Assembly: GCF_037076565.1 (NCBI RefSeq)
Contig: NZ_AP029028.1
Coordinates: forward strand, 124,001-188,000
Direction of reading: 5' to 3'
Length of the DNA stretch: 64,000 nucleotides
DNA from: Herbaspirillum sp. DW155
Lineage (GTDB): Bacteria; Pseudomonadota; Gammaproteobacteria; Burkholderiales; Burkholderiaceae_D
Position 1 is the stretch's first letter, and each line of letters opens with the position of its first letter. The position numbers and the translations under genes were made by a program. Under the pieces are notes generated by a model. That model was given only the letters and a program-made list of their open reading frames with translations, made no database searches and had not been told where the DNA came from. This document shows, piece by piece, positions 29,358 to 39,003 of this stretch.

Positions 29358-30092
29358 TCAGGCTTGTGCGCTTTCGGCCCCGGGTTCGGCCGCGCCGGCA
29401 GCCTCGGCCGGCACCGGCGGCGTGGCCGGTTCGTTCAGGCCGGCCAGTTCCAGGATCTTGTCGTTGGCTTCTTCCAGGCCGATGCGCTTCAAGGCCGAGA
29501 ACAGCTGGGCCGTGAACGGGAAGGGCTGGCCGTCCGCATCCACATAGCTTTGCAGGAAGGTCTGGGCCTGGCGCAGGGCATTGGTGGACTCATTGCGGTT
29601 GAGCTTGTCGGCCTTGCTCAGGATGCAATGGATGGGTTTGCCGGTGGGGGCGAACCATTCGATCATCTGGATATCGAGGTCGGTGAAGGGACGGCGCGAA
29701 TCGACGATCATCACCAGCGCCGCCAGCTGCTCGCGCTGGCGCACGTAGTCGCCCAGCAGCGCCTGCCAGTGGTGCTTGGCCGAGCCGGACACTTCCGCAT
29801 AGCCGTAACCGGGCAAGTCCACCAGCATGGCGCGGATCTCGTCGGGGCGCGCCTCGTCATTGCGGTGCTGGCCCACGTGGGCGCCGCCCAGCGAGAAATA
29901 GTTGATGTGCTGGGTGCGCCCCGGCGTCTTGGAGGCGAAGGCCAGGCGCTTCTGGTTGCACAGCACGTTGATGGCGCTGGACTTGCCGGCGTTGGAACGG
30001 CCGGCGAAGGCGATCTCTGGCACACTGGTCTTGGGCAGGTCCCGCAGGTGATTGACGGTGGTGTAGAAACGGGCTTGCCAAAGTTGCGACAT
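29358..30092 (-). CDS. engB: Ribosome biogenesis GTPase EngB (YihA/YsxC)
   Basis: EngB is an essential GTPase of 50S subunit assembly. The P-loop GRSNAGKSS is at residues 31-39, followed by [13 protein letters not shown] (G2), DLPGYGYA (G3) and LSKADKLN (G4). At 244 residues it is longer than the E. coli protein because of an Ala/Pro/Glu-rich tail of about 25 residues. It is divergent from the cytochrome c4 gene, the usual betaproteobacterial arrangement engB / cyt c4 / ccsB / ccsA. Confidence 0.96.
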   Translation of the reverse strand: MSQLWQARFYTTVNHLRDLPKTSVPEIAFAGRSNAGKSSAINVLCNQKRLAFASKTPGRTQHINYFSLGGAHVGQHRNDEARPDEIRAMLVDLPGYGYAEVSGSAKHHWQALLGDYVRQREQLAALVMIVDSRRPFTDLDIQMIEWFAPTGKPIHCILSKADKLNRNESTNALRQAQTFLQSYVDADGQPFPFTAQLFSALKRIGLEEANDKILELAGLNEPATPPVPAEAAGAAEPGAESAQA

Positions 30093-30296
30093 GGTGGGGG
30101 GAAATCCGAAAGAGGAGGGAAAAACGCGGAGAAGCTATTGTACAATGGCCCGAAACCCAACGCCTCGTTGACGCCCAGCAAGCAAAAAATATGGCGGCCA
30201 TTGGAGACAGGTCAAACAACAGGCATTTGGGAAGGGGGCAGCCAGCCGCCGAACGGGCAAAATCTCTCAATTCCACAATAAGTATTAGGGTGACGA

Positions 30297-30959
30297 ATGA
30301 ACCGTGCCTTTTCCCCACTGTTGTATACCGTTCTTGCTGCCGTGCTGGCAGTGTCCTCGGCGGCCCATGCGGCCGATGACAAGAAAGCCCCGATCAAGGC
30401 CGATCCGGTCAAGGGGGAAGCCCTCTACACCAATGGCGACAACGCCCGCAACATCGTGGCCTGCGTGTCCTGCCACGGCGCGGCCGGCAATTCGACCATT
30501 ACCCAGAATCCCAAGCTGGCGGGCCAGCATGAGGCCTATATCGCCAAGCAGCTGCTCAATTTCCGTACGCCCGAGCGCAACAACCCGGTGATGTCGCCGC
30601 TGGCCAAGGCGCTCTCGGATGAAGACATCCACAACGTCGCCGCCTACCTGTCGGCCCAGGCAGCCAAGCCGGGTGCGGCCAAGAACAAGGAAACCATCGA
30701 GCTGGGCAAGCACATCTGGCGCGCCGGTATCGCTGCCAAGAACGTACCGGCCTGTGCCGGCTGTCATAGCCCCAATGGTGCCGGCATCCCGTCGCAGTAT
30801 CCGCGCCTGGCCGGCCAGCATCAGGACTATACGATCGCGCAGCTGACCAACTTCCGTGGTGGTGCGCGCACCAACAGCACGCAGATGACGGCCATCGCCG
30901 ACCGCCTCTCGGACAAGGAAATCAAGGCCGTGGCCGACTACATTGCCGGTTTGAAGTAA
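30297..30959 (+). CDS. Dihaem cytochrome c4
   Basis: A periplasmic electron carrier, probably feeding cytochrome oxidases. The 220-residue product has a signal peptide ending SSAAHA, then two similar domains, each with a haem motif: CVSCH (56-60) and CAGCH (153-157). The methionine ligands are likely in NPVMSPLAKAL and NSTQMTAIADRL. The spacing matches cytochrome c4. It is followed by a terminator and then by its maturation genes ccsB and ccsA. Confidence 0.95.
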   Translation: MNRAFSPLLYTVLAAVLAVSSAAHAADDKKAPIKADPVKGEALYTNGDNARNIVACVSCHGAAGNSTITQNPKLAGQHEAYIAKQLLNFRTPERNNPVMSPLAKALSDEDIHNVAAYLSAQAAKPGAAKNKETIELGKHIWRAGIAAKNVPACAGCHSPNGAGIPSQYPRLAGQHQDYTIAQLTNFRGGARTNSTQMTAIADRLSDKEIKAVADYIAGLK

Positions 30960-30995
30960 GCAGCCAGGCGCCGCTGGATGGCGCGGGCAGAAAAG

Positions 30996-31020
30996 AGGCG
31001 GCCGGCGTGCCGCCTTTTTT
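30996..31020 (+). terminator. Terminator after cytochrome c4
   Basis: AGGCGGC (30996-31002) pairs with GCCGCCT (31009-31015) around a 6-base loop, followed by TTTTT. It separates cytochrome c4 from ccsB, so the two have separate transcription starts. Confidence 0.8.
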
Positions 31021-31240
31021 CATGGGAATTGACGCACGTCGTGGCGCGCGGTGCCGCTGCGCGGCATCATCCCTTCCCGCCGGACCGGATAGGCGCCCCG
31101 GCATATCTGTACTACGCAGGCGCGTATCACGGAGTTTCCCCCGGAGCGGTAAAATCCGGGTTCGCGTCGCTTTGCCCATGGGCAAGGAGATCCCCAACAG
31201 GTAAGCGGAACCGGCAGGCCCGGTCCGGTAAGGCAGGAAT

Positions 31241-33394
31241 ATGACGACGGGCAGCAGTACCCAAGGAATCCAGATCAGGACCCGCCAGCGCTGGCTGGGC
31301 GAGGCCGTGGAACTGGTCTCATCGATGCGCTTTGCGATCAGCCTCCTGACGCTGATCGCCATCGCCTCGGTGATCGGCACGGTGATGAAGCAGAACGACC
31401 CGATGCCCAACTACGTGAACCAGTTCGGCCCGTTCTGGTTCGAGATTTTCGACAAGCTGGGCTTGTATGCGGTGTATTCGGCCTGGTGGTTCCTGCTGTT
31501 CATGGGCTTCCTGGTGCTGTCGACCTCGCTGTGCATCGCCCGCAACGCGCCCAAGATGCTGCGCGACGTGAAGAGCTGGCGCGACAACGTGCGCGAGCAG
31601 TCGCTGCGCAATTTCCATCACAAGCACGAGTGGACCACGGCCGAAGCCCCGGCCGAGGCTGCCGCACGGCTGGCCCGCCAGGTCGGCGCACGCGGCTACA
31701 AGACCAGGCTGGCCGACAAGGAGGGTGGCACGCTGCTGGCGGCCAAGCAGGGCGCGGCCAACAAGTGGGGCTACATCTTCGCGCACGCGGCCATCGTCAT
31801 CATCTGTCTGGGCGGCCTGCTCGATTCGGATTTGCCGATCCGCTTCCAGCAATGGTTCTACGGCAAATCGGCCTTTGCCGGCAATGGCATCATTGCTGAC
31901 ATCCCGGAACGCTATCGCCTGGGACTGAACAACCCGACCTTCCGCGGCAACACGCTCATCCCGGAAGGCTCCAGCAGCAGCACCGCCATCATCCCGCAGA
32001 AGGATGGCGTGATGATCCAGGACCTGCCCTTCACCATCCAGTTGAAGCGCTTCATCATCGATTTCTACTCGACCGGCATGCCCAAGCTCTTCGCCAGCGA
32101 AGTGGTGGTGCGTGACCATGAGACCGGCAAGGAGACCGCCGCCACCATCAAGGTCAACGAACCGCTGATCTACAAGGGCGTGGCGATCTACCAGTCCAGC
32201 TTCGAGGATGGCGGCAGCAAGCTCAAGCTGGTCGGCTATCCGATGCGCGGCGGCACCAACAGCCGCTTCGACCTGTCCGGCGAAGTCAACGGCAGTACGC
32301 CGCTGCCGGCCGGCATGGGCGATTACACGATCGAATGGAGCGGCTTCCGCCCCTTCAACGTGGAGAACATGCAGACCCAGGGATCCGGCTCGGCCTCGGG
32401 TGATGCCCGTGCGGTCAACGTCGGCAAGAACGTCAATCGGGGCTTCATCGCCGATCTCGACAAGCATCTCGGCTCCGGCGCCAAGAACGCCAACAGCAAG
32501 GACTTCAAGAATGTCGGCCCGAGCGTGCAGTACAAGCTGCGCGACAAGACCGGCCAGGCGCGCGAATACTTCAACTACATGCAGTCGCTGCCCATCGATG
32601 GCGCCGACGTCTTCCTGGCCGGCATGCGCGAGCAGCCTGACCAGCCCTTCCGCTACCTGCGCATTCCCGCCGATGACCAGGACAGCGTGGCCGAATGGAT
32701 GCGCCTGCGTGCCGCCCTGGCCAATCCGGCCCTGCGCGAGGAAGCGGCGCGCCGCTATGCGCGCCAGGCCATCAGCGGCGGGCGCGAAACGTCACCCGCG
32801 CTGCGCGAGCAACTGGAACAATCGGCCCTGCGCGGCCTGACCATCTTCGCCGGCGACGGCAAGGTCTCGGGCTACATCGCGGTGACGCGCTTCCTGGAAC
32901 AACTGCCCGCTGCCGAGCAGGAAAAGGCCGCCGACATCTTCATGAAGATCCTCAACGGCAGCATGTGGGAACTGTGGCAAGCCGCGCGCGCCCGGGATGG
33001 GCTGGGTCCGGTGGCCAGCGATGAGAAGCATGGCCGCTATCTGCAACTGGCCATCAATGCCCTGGCCGACGCCGCGTTCTACCCGGCGCCGGTGTTCCTG
33101 CAGCTATCAGGCTTCCAGGAGATCAAGGCCTCGGTGCTGCAGGTGACGCGTTCGCCCGGCAAGAAGGTGGTGTACCTGGGCTGCCTGTTCCTGGTACTGG
33201 GCGTGTTCGCGATGCTGTACATTCGTGAACGGCGCCTGTGGATCTGGATCAAGCCCGGCCCCGATGGCCAGGGCAGCCAGGCGCTGCTGGCCATGAGCAC
33301 GCAGCGCCGCACGCTGGATTTCGACAAGGAATTCGAACAGATGAAGGGCCGTCTGACCGGTGCGGCACAATCCGCACCAGGTCCGTCGGCCTAG
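31241..33394 (+). CDS. ccsB: Cytochrome c biogenesis protein CcsB (ResB family)
   Basis: CcsB works with CcsA in System II to carry haem to the periplasm and attach it to apocytochromes. The 717-residue protein has three N-terminal hydrophobic segments (near residues 25-50, 75-95 and 180-200), a large periplasmic domain, and a fourth segment near 640-665 (VYLGCLFLVLGVFAMLY). These are ResB features and the length is typical of the betaproteobacterial form. It precedes ccsA by 98 bases. DsbD at 19.7 kb is the likely source of reductant. Confidence 0.95.
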   Translation: MTTGSSTQGIQIRTRQRWLGEAVELVSSMRFAISLLTLIAIASVIGTVMKQNDPMPNYVNQFGPFWFEIFDKLGLYAVYSAWWFLLFMGFLVLSTSLCIARNAPKMLRDVKSWRDNVREQSLRNFHHKHEWTTAEAPAEAAARLARQVGARGYKTRLADKEGGTLLAAKQGAANKWGYIFAHAAIVIICLGGLLDSDLPIRFQQWFYGKSAFAGNGIIADIPERYRLGLNNPTFRGNTLIPEGSSSSTAIIPQKDGVMIQDLPFTIQLKRFIIDFYSTGMPKLFASEVVVRDHETGKETAATIKVNEPLIYKGVAIYQSSFEDGGSKLKLVGYPMRGGTNSRFDLSGEVNGSTPLPAGMGDYTIEWSGFRPFNVENMQTQGSGSASGDARAVNVGKNVNRGFIADLDKHLGSGAKNANSKDFKNVGPSVQYKLRDKTGQAREYFNYMQSLPIDGADVFLAGMREQPDQPFRYLRIPADDQDSVAEWMRLRAALANPALREEAARRYARQAISGGRETSPALREQLEQSALRGLTIFAGDGKVSGYIAVTRFLEQLPAAEQEKAADIFMKILNGSMWELWQAARARDGLGPVASDEKHGRYLQLAINALADAAFYPAPVFLQLSGFQEIKASVLQVTRSPGKKVVYLGCLFLVLGVFAMLYIRERRLWIWIKPGPDGQGSQALLAMSTQRRTLDFDKEFEQMKGRLTGAAQSAPGPSA

Positions 33395-33492
33395 TACCCT
33401 CATGCCGCCGGGCTACGGCGGCCATTCTTCCGAGCGTTGCGCCAGGGCCTTGCCCGGTCGCATCGTCCGGGACAGCAGCAGTGGAGAACGCA

Positions 33493-34647
33493 ATGCAACT
33501 GACCCAAGCAAACCAGGCCTACGAGCAAGAGCAAGGCTTCTTCCGGCGCCTCGGCATCGTCGACTGGATTTACGCCGTCGCCCTGGTGGCGGGCTCGCTG
33601 TACGCCTTCGGGCGCTTCGGCAGCTATATGGATTACTACGAGAAAGCCGTGCTGTTGCTGGCCGCACCGACCTTCGCCTGGCTGGGCTGGCACTGGAAGC
33701 CGGTGCGCCTGCTGATGCTGGTGATCGCCGTGCTCTCGCTGGGGGCCATCGCCATGTATGGCGGCGCGCTGGAACTGGCCGACAAGAAGTTCTTCCTCAA
33801 GTACATGCTCTCCAGCCAGTCGGCCATCCTGTGGATGAGCGCGCTGTTCTGCCTGTCTACGCTGTTCTACTGGGGCGGCCTGGCCACCCGGGCCGGCACC
33901 GGCAGCGCAATCGGCTCGCGCCTGTGCTGGGCGGCGGTGGTGCTGGGCTTTACCGGCATGATGGTGCGCTGGTACGAGTCCTACCTGATCGGGCCGGATG
34001 TGGGCCACATCCCGATTTCCAATTTATATGAAGTTTTTGTCCTGTTCTGCCTGATTACGGCGCTTTTCTACCTGTATTACGAAGAACGTTACGCCACGCG
34101 CCAGCTCGGTGCTTTCGTGCTGACCGTCATCACGGCAGCGGTCGGTTTTCTGATGTGGTATACCGTCTCGCGGGATGCGGCCGAGATCCAGCCGCTGGTA
34201 CCGGCCCTGCAGAGCTGGTGGATGAAGATCCACGTGCCGGCCAATTTCATCGGCTACGGCACCTTCGCCCTGGCCGCCATGGTGGCGGTGGCTTACCTGC
34301 TGCGCGAGCGCGGCATCCTGGCCGATCGCCTGCCCTCGCTGGAGGTGCTCGATGACGTGATGTACAAGGCCATTGCCGTCGGCTTCGCCTTCTTCACCAT
34401 CGCCACCATTCTGGGTGCGCTATGGGCGGCCGAGGCCTGGGGCGGCTACTGGTCGTGGGATCCCAAGGAAACCTGGGCCCTGATCGTCTGGCTCAACTAT
34501 GCTGCCTGGCTGCACATGCGCCTCATGAAGGGCCTGCGTGGCCGTACCGCCGCGTGGTGGGCGCTGGTGGGCCTGCTGGTGACGACCTTTGCCTTCCTGG
34601 GGGTGAACATGTTCCTCTCGGGCCTGCATTCTTACGGCGAACTTTGA
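33493..34647 (+). CDS. ccsA: Cytochrome c biogenesis protein CcsA (ResC family)
   Basis: CcsA is the haem-handling membrane subunit of System II. The 384-residue protein has about eight hydrophobic segments and the tryptophan-rich haem-binding motif WGGYWSWDPKETWALI near residue 316. The frame is open from 33238 within ccsB, but MQLTQANQAYEQEQGFFRR at 33493 is the sensible start, with GTGGAGA upstream. Conserved histidines flank the WWD region (for instance in MKIHVPANFIGYG and AWLHMRLMKG). Confidence 0.95.
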   Translation: MQLTQANQAYEQEQGFFRRLGIVDWIYAVALVAGSLYAFGRFGSYMDYYEKAVLLLAAPTFAWLGWHWKPVRLLMLVIAVLSLGAIAMYGGALELADKKFFLKYMLSSQSAILWMSALFCLSTLFYWGGLATRAGTGSAIGSRLCWAAVVLGFTGMMVRWYESYLIGPDVGHIPISNLYEVFVLFCLITALFYLYYEERYATRQLGAFVLTVITAAVGFLMWYTVSRDAAEIQPLVPALQSWWMKIHVPANFIGYGTFALAAMVAVAYLLRERGILADRLPSLEVLDDVMYKAIAVGFAFFTIATILGALWAAEAWGGYWSWDPKETWALIVWLNYAAWLHMRLMKGLRGRTAAWWALVGLLVTTFAFLGVNMFLSGLHSYGEL

Positions 34648-34705
34648 TGGCGCCGGCGGCTCCTTGAAGAGGGCGGCCCCGCCCTCTGAATTACAAGGAG
34701 CAACG

Positions 34706-35353
34706 ATGAAGCACCCCTCTGCCGCGCCGGAACTGGTCATCTTCGACTGCGATGGCACCCTGGTCGACAGCGAAGTGGTGGCCGCGCGTGCCTGGTCCGA
34801 GTATGTGGCCGGGTATGGCGTCACGCTCAGTCCCGAGGAAGCGCTGGCGCGCTTTCGCGGGGTGAGCATGAAGTGGTGTATCGCGCATATCGAGCAATTG
34901 AGCGGCCAGGTCCTGCCGGCACATTTCGAGCAGGAACTGCGCGCGCTCATGGGCGGCATGCTGGAGCGGCACCTGCAACCCATCAACGGTGCGCTGGAGA
35001 TGGTGGAGCAGTTGCATCTGCCCTTCGCCCTGGCCTCCAATGCCCCGCATCACAAGATCGAGCTGTGCCTGCGCGTGACCGGCCTGCTGCCGCATTTCGC
35101 CGGCCGCATCTTTAGTGCCTATGACGTGCAGCGCTGGAAACCCGACCCGGCCCTGTTCCTGTTCGCGGCCGACCGCCTGGGGGTGGCCCCGCAGCGCTGC
35201 GCGGTGGTGGAAGACAGCCTGCCGGGCGTGCAGGCCGGACTGGCAGCGGGCATGCAGGTGATCGCCCTGCAGGAGCATGGCGTGCATCCGGAGATGCCGG
35301 AGGGGGTAGCGGTCATCACCCACCTGGCGCAGTTGCGCGCGCAACTGGGCTGA
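34706..35353 (+). CDS. HAD-superfamily phosphatase, YieH-like
   Basis: A 215-residue HAD hydrolase with the nucleophile motif FDCDGTLVDSE, a helical cap after residue 20, SNAPHHK (motif II), KPDPALFLFAA (motif III lysine) and VEDSLPGVQAG (motif IV). The run IFSAYDVQRWKPDPALFLF closely resembles E. coli YieH, which prefers 6-phosphogluconate; phosphoglycolate phosphatase is an alternative. The start at 34706 has AAGGAGCA upstream, while the open frame begins at 34664. The true substrate cannot be read from sequence. Confidence 0.88.
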   Translation: MKHPSAAPELVIFDCDGTLVDSEVVAARAWSEYVAGYGVTLSPEEALARFRGVSMKWCIAHIEQLSGQVLPAHFEQELRALMGGMLERHLQPINGALEMVEQLHLPFALASNAPHHKIELCLRVTGLLPHFAGRIFSAYDVQRWKPDPALFLFAADRLGVAPQRCAVVEDSLPGVQAGLAAGMQVIALQEHGVHPEMPEGVAVITHLAQLRAQLG

Positions 35354-35421
35354 CCGCGGGGACAGTTCCCGCTGCGCCCGATTTCGGTAAGATCTGCAAG
35401 AAACTTCACCTGACGGCTCCC

Positions 35422-36012
35422 ATGCTCCGCTCCCTAGACCGCGAACGGCAAATCATCTATTGCGACCGCGCCATCGAAGTGCGTCCGCTGGGCCTGCGCG
35501 AGGCCCCGGCGCTGTATGACGCCGTACACCAGTCGCGCGTGGCCATCAGCCAGTGGGAAGCCTGGTGTACCCCCGATTACGGCCTGCTGGACGCCAAGCT
35601 CTTCTTGCAGCGTTCCATCGAGCAATGGCATGTCCACGCGGCCTACGACTTCAACATCATCGATCGCAGCAACGGCCTGGTGATTGGCTCGGTGGCCGTC
35701 AACCAGGTCAGCCAGCTGAACCAGATGGCCAATCTCGGCTACTGGGTACGCGAAGGTTACACGGGGCGCGGCATCGCCGCCCTTGCCGCGCGGGCGGCGG
35801 CGGTCTTCGCCTTTTCAAAAACGGGACTGACGCGCCTGGAAATCGTCGCCCAAGCCGGCAACCTGCGCAGCCAGCGGGTCGCTGAGAAGGCCGGGGCGAC
35901 GCTGGAATGCCTGGCCCGCAATCGCCTGGTCTTTCATGGCGAACCGCGCGATGCCAAGGTTTTTTCACTGGTGCCGACCGATCTGGGGCTTCCTGTCCCG
36001 GTGCGTACCTGA
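35422..36012 (+). CDS. GNAT acetyltransferase, RimJ/RimL type
   Basis: A 196-residue GNAT-fold protein. The acetyl-CoA binding part is visible as NLGYWVREGYTGRGIAALAAR (a Q/R-x-x-G-x-G/A type loop with the sequence EGYTGRG) followed by the helix, and the C-terminal LEIVAQAGNLRSQRVAEKAG. This resembles RimJ/RimL and YdaF-like ribosomal-protein or small-molecule N-acetyltransferases. The start at 35422 is an ATG. No partner genes suggest the substrate. Confidence 0.88.
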   Translation: MLRSLDRERQIIYCDRAIEVRPLGLREAPALYDAVHQSRVAISQWEAWCTPDYGLLDAKLFLQRSIEQWHVHAAYDFNIIDRSNGLVIGSVAVNQVSQLNQMANLGYWVREGYTGRGIAALAARAAAVFAFSKTGLTRLEIVAQAGNLRSQRVAEKAGATLECLARNRLVFHGEPRDAKVFSLVPTDLGLPVPVRT

Positions 36013-36446
36013 GCTGTCGCGGCGCCTGACAACTATGCTGTGGAGTAAGTTTTCGTCGCTTTTTTGTCGCGTCACGTGAAGGAAGATACGTTTCGAAACA
36101 CTTTTTTTTCGTTTTTTTTGTTCAGTAAAAGTGCACAATCCGGCACATTCTGACAGCGCTGTCAGCCTTGATGGATGCGGGTTTGCGCCGTTTTTTGCGG
36201 AGCCGCACGGAATTGTTTCAGCCAGGGAATTTCAATTTGGCTGACAAAATACTGACTTTTCGCGTATTCCAAATCGCCGCTCGGACGTTACATAGCTAAA
36301 GTGCTGTCAAGAAAAGCAGCGCTTGTGTATCTGGAGCAGTCTCCCGGAATCAAGGCAGCAGGCAACATCTTCCGGGGCGCTGCGTGTTCTTCCGAACAAC
36401 AACTCAGGAAGGAAGAACGTTGAGCGTCAGCGACGTAAGAGGAAAT
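36013..36446. other. 434-base gap with a perfect 16-bp palindrome and T-runs
   Basis: No convincing coding region is seen. The stretch holds two T-rich runs (about 36102-36120), the 10-bp palindrome GTTTCGAAAC near 36090, and the 16-bp palindrome at 36150-36165 described separately. This looks like a regulatory region for the small gene at 36447, possibly with an extra unknown transcript. The base composition is AT-richer than the flanking genes. Confidence 0.5.
36150..36165. promoter_or_regulatory. 16-bp palindromic operator, LacI-family type
   Basis: CTGACAGCGCTGTCAG is a perfect palindrome with a central GCGC, the design of LacI/GalR-family operators. It lies about 300 bases upstream of the small gene at 36447, in a gap without other genes. 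No LacI-family regulator is in the window, so the cognate protein would be elsewhere. Confidence 0.5.
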
Positions 36447-36704
36447 ATGATGCAAGCCATACAACGCAACAAGACCACCAATAACAACCACGCCGGCCGC
36501 GCCGCCCAGCAATACGTCATGGGCGGGGAAGCGCGCACTTCCCGCCTGGCCAAGCGCCTCAAGGGCGCGGACGCCGCGCATCAGGACGACGACTGCGGCG
36601 CGCGTTACGACAAGATTTCCAAGCAGATGGATGACGCCCTGGAAGGCGGTTCGCCGCAGCGTTTCAAGCGTCCCAAGATGGAAAGCGACATCATCGCGCG
36701 TTGA
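36447..36704 (+). CDS. Small basic hypothetical protein
   Basis: An 85-residue product (84 if the second ATG is used), highly hydrophilic and basic, with KTTNNNHAGRAAQQYVMGGE, SRLAKRLKGADAA and the end RPKMESDIIAR. There is no signal peptide or membrane segment, and I do not recognise a family. AGAGGAAAT directly upstream supports the start; the frame is open from 36384. A good terminator follows. Being small, charged and separately transcribed it may be a nucleic-acid or regulatory partner, but nothing proves a function. Confidence 0.65.
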   Translation: MMQAIQRNKTTNNNHAGRAAQQYVMGGEARTSRLAKRLKGADAAHQDDDCGARYDKISKQMDDALEGGSPQRFKRPKMESDIIAR

Positions 36705-36760
36705 TGCAGGGTGGATTCAGGCGGCGTCCGGCCTGAATCCCTTCCAATTCTCGTGCGATA

Positions 36761-36800
36761 AAAAAACAGCCGGAGGCATGTCTGCTCCGGCTGTCGTTTT
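36761..36800. terminator. Bidirectional terminator between the small gene and gpsA
   Basis: ACAGCCGGAG (36766-36775) pairs with CTCCGGCTGT (36785-36794). The + strand side ends in CGTTTT; the - strand side ends in seven T (A-run at 36760-36766). It can end both the small gene and the gpsA transcript. Confidence 0.88.
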
Positions 36801-36867
36801 CTCCGCTTCACTTTCAGGTGAGGTTTGGTGAATCTCCCGCCCCAGCTTGCGAGCGGGGGCGGCTGTC

Positions 36868-37872
36868 TTACAGGCTTTCTTCGCGCGGATCCCGCGCCAG
36901 CAGCCGGGCCACCATTTCTTGCACCGATACGCCATCAAACAAGGCCGCCGCCACCGCATCGGTGATCGGCATCTCGATGCCTTTTTCGCGCGCCAGCTCA
37001 CGTACCGCCTGTGCGCAGCGCACACCCTCGGCCACGTGACCGAGTTCGGCGACGATATCCGTCAGCTTCTTGTTCTGAGCCAGTCCCAGGCCGACGCGCC
37101 GGTTGCGCGAAAGGTCGCCGGTGCAGGTCAGGATGAGGTCGCCCACGCCTGAGAGTCCCATGAAGGTTTCTGCACGTCCGCCCAGCGCCACGCCCAATCG
37201 CGTGATCTCCGCCAGGCCGCGCGTGATCAATGCGGCGCGGGCGTTCAGGCCGAGTTGCAGACCATCGGCCACGCCGGTGGCGATGGCCAGGATGTTCTTG
37301 ACGGCGCCGCCGATCTCCACGCCCACCAGGTCATCGCTGGAATAGATGCGGATGTTGTTGCCATGCACGGCGGCCACCACGCGCTCGCACAGCGCCGCAT
37401 CGGCGCCGGCGATGGTCAGCGCGCAGGGCAGGCCGCGCGCCACTTCCTGGGCAAAGGAGGGGCCAGAGAGCACGCCTGCGGCCAGCTCTGAACCCAAGAC
37501 CTCCTGCACCACCTGATGCGGCAGCAGCCTCGTGCCTTCTTCCAGACCCTTGCACAGCCATACCAGGTTGGGGATGGCACGGGCGCGCAGTTGTCCGGCC
37601 AGTTCGCGCAGGCCCGACACCGACGAGGCCGCGATCAGCAGCGCATCATCAGGATCGTCGCAGACATGCCGCACGGCGGCATCGAAGTCCGAACTCACCG
37701 TCAGTTCAGGCGGCAGCGGGAAGCCCGGCAGGTACAGGCTGTTTTCACGCTGCTGGCTGGCCGCCTGCATGGCCTGGGCATTGCGCCCCCACAGCACGAC
37801 CTGGTGCTTGCGTGCCAGCGGAATGGCCAGCGCGGTACCCCATGCGCCGGCGCCCAGAATAGTGATCTTCAT
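36868..37872 (-). CDS. gpsA: Glycerol-3-phosphate dehydrogenase [NAD(P)+]
   Basis: GpsA reduces dihydroxyacetone phosphate to sn-glycerol 3-phosphate for phospholipid synthesis. The 334-residue product starts [20 protein letters not shown] (Rossmann GxGxxG) and has [30 protein letters not shown] and the catalytic-region lysine in [18 protein letters not shown]. The frame extends to a TTG at 37893, but the ATG at 37872 is the family start. It lies 17 bases downstream of the SH3 protein gene and in the same direction as secB, a frequent secB-gpsA pairing. Confidence 0.96.
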   Translation of the reverse strand: MKITILGAGAWGTALAIPLARKHQVVLWGRNAQAMQAASQQRENSLYLPGFPLPPELTVSSDFDAAVRHVCDDPDDALLIAASSVSGLRELAGQLRARAIPNLVWLCKGLEEGTRLLPHQVVQEVLGSELAAGVLSGPSFAQEVARGLPCALTIAGADAALCERVVAAVHGNNIRIYSSDDLVGVEIGGAVKNILAIATGVADGLQLGLNARAALITRGLAEITRLGVALGGRAETFMGLSGVGDLILTCTGDLSRNRRVGLGLAQNKKLTDIVAELGHVAEGVRCAQAVRELAREKGIEMPITDAVAAALFDGVSVQEMVARLLARDPREESL

Positions 37873-37889
37873 GGTCAGCCGTTCTTCGC

Positions 37890-38339
37890 TCAATCGCCCC
37901 AGACTTCACCAGCCTTCACGAAGCCGCTCTGGCCGTCGCGATGGCGCACCTTGACCCAGCCATTGCTGGGGCTCTCCAGCATCTCCAGCAGCACCGACTT
38001 GTCGGCGGTGAAGACCACCGGGCTGCCTTCATCGGCGGCACTGAAGATGCGCGCATTGGCCACCGATACCACCAGCATGCGCTTGGGCGTCAAGGCCTTG
38101 GAAGAGATCCAGGACAGCGTGCCGGCGGCATCCCTGACCTTGCTCCATTCGCCATAGGTCAGCACCACCTCGACCGGCATGCCGCGCGGCGCGACGTAGA
38201 CGCGGCGGCCCTTTTCGGAAGGGGCGTCGTACATGATGGCGGGCGAGGCACCGACCGACTTGAAGTCCAGGGCCAGGGCATCCTTGGCCATGAAGGCGCC
38301 GAGCAGGGTGGCGCAAAGAATCAGGGGCAGGCGTTTCAT
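37890..38339 (-). CDS. Exported bacterial SH3-domain protein
   Basis: A 149-residue protein with a signal peptide ([23 protein letters not shown]), then two SH3-like repeats: about residues 25-85 ([34 protein letters not shown]) and 88-149 ([32 protein letters not shown]). Such domains usually bind peptidoglycan or proteins in the periplasm. It lies between secB and gpsA. The specific role is unknown. Confidence 0.85.
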   Translation of the reverse strand: MKRLPLILCATLLGAFMAKDALALDFKSVGASPAIMYDAPSEKGRRVYVAPRGMPVEVVLTYGEWSKVRDAAGTLSWISSKALTPKRMLVVSVANARIFSAADEGSPVVFTADKSVLLEMLESPSNGWVKVRHRDGQSGFVKAGEVWGD

Positions 38340-38457
38340 CGTGAAGGTCTCCGCAGAAGGGAAAGCGCCGCAGCACAGGCTGCGGCGGCTCGTTGTCGTG
38401 CCGGGCTGCCGCAGGGGATGCGGCCGGCCCGGCAGGCGGACAGAGGGTGATGCAGGA

Positions 38458-38952
38458 TCAGTTGACGGCGGTGGAGCCGTTGTTGACCAGGGTCGCGCCT
38501 TGTTGCTCGGCCAGGGCCTGCAGGCGCTGCTGGTAGAACACCTCGAAGTTGATCTCGGCCAGGTGCACCGGCGGGAAACCGGCGCGGGTGATGGCGTCGG
38601 CGATGTTGGCGCGCAGGTACGGGTAGATGATGTTGGGGCAGCCGATGCCCAAGAGCGGGTCCAGTTGCTCGGCCGGCACGTTGCGGATCTCGAAGATGCC
38701 GGCTTGCTTGCCCTCGACCAGGAAGGCCACCTTGTCCTTGACCTTGGCGGTCACGGTGATGGTCACGGTCGATTCGAACACGCCTTCAGCCAGCGCTTCG
38801 GCGCCGACGTCCACCGACACTTCGATCGAAGGGGCTTCCTGCTCCAGGAAGATGGCCGGGGAATTCGGCTGTTCCAGCGACAGATCCTTCAGGTAGACGC
38901 GCTGGATCTGGAAAACGGGTTGCTGTTGGGCTTCTTGGTTCTGTTCCGACAT
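38458..38952 (-). CDS. secB: Protein-export chaperone SecB
   Basis: SecB is a tetrameric cytosolic chaperone that hands preproteins to SecA. The 164-residue product has [41 protein letters not shown] and the conserved [33 protein letters not shown] (split here as [15 protein letters not shown] and [12 protein letters not shown]). The N-terminus is Gln/Glu-rich as usual. It is followed by the SH3 gene and gpsA, and preceded by grxC, the usual proteobacterial order. Confidence 0.98.
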   Translation of the reverse strand: MSEQNQEAQQQPVFQIQRVYLKDLSLEQPNSPAIFLEQEAPSIEVSVDVGAEALAEGVFESTVTITVTAKVKDKVAFLVEGKQAGIFEIRNVPAEQLDPLLGIGCPNIIYPYLRANIADAITRAGFPPVHLAEINFEVFYQQRLQALAEQQGATLVNNGSTAVN

Positions 38953-39003
38953 GGATCTCTTTCAGGTTCGGTGAATCGATAGGGGGAGTGTGCTGCCCTG
39001 GCT

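Noticed and set aside
36384..36446. Upstream start for the small gene at 36447
   Set aside because: The extension (residues starting MFFRTTTQ) has no ribosome binding site, while AGAGGAAAT precedes the ATG pair at 36447/36450.
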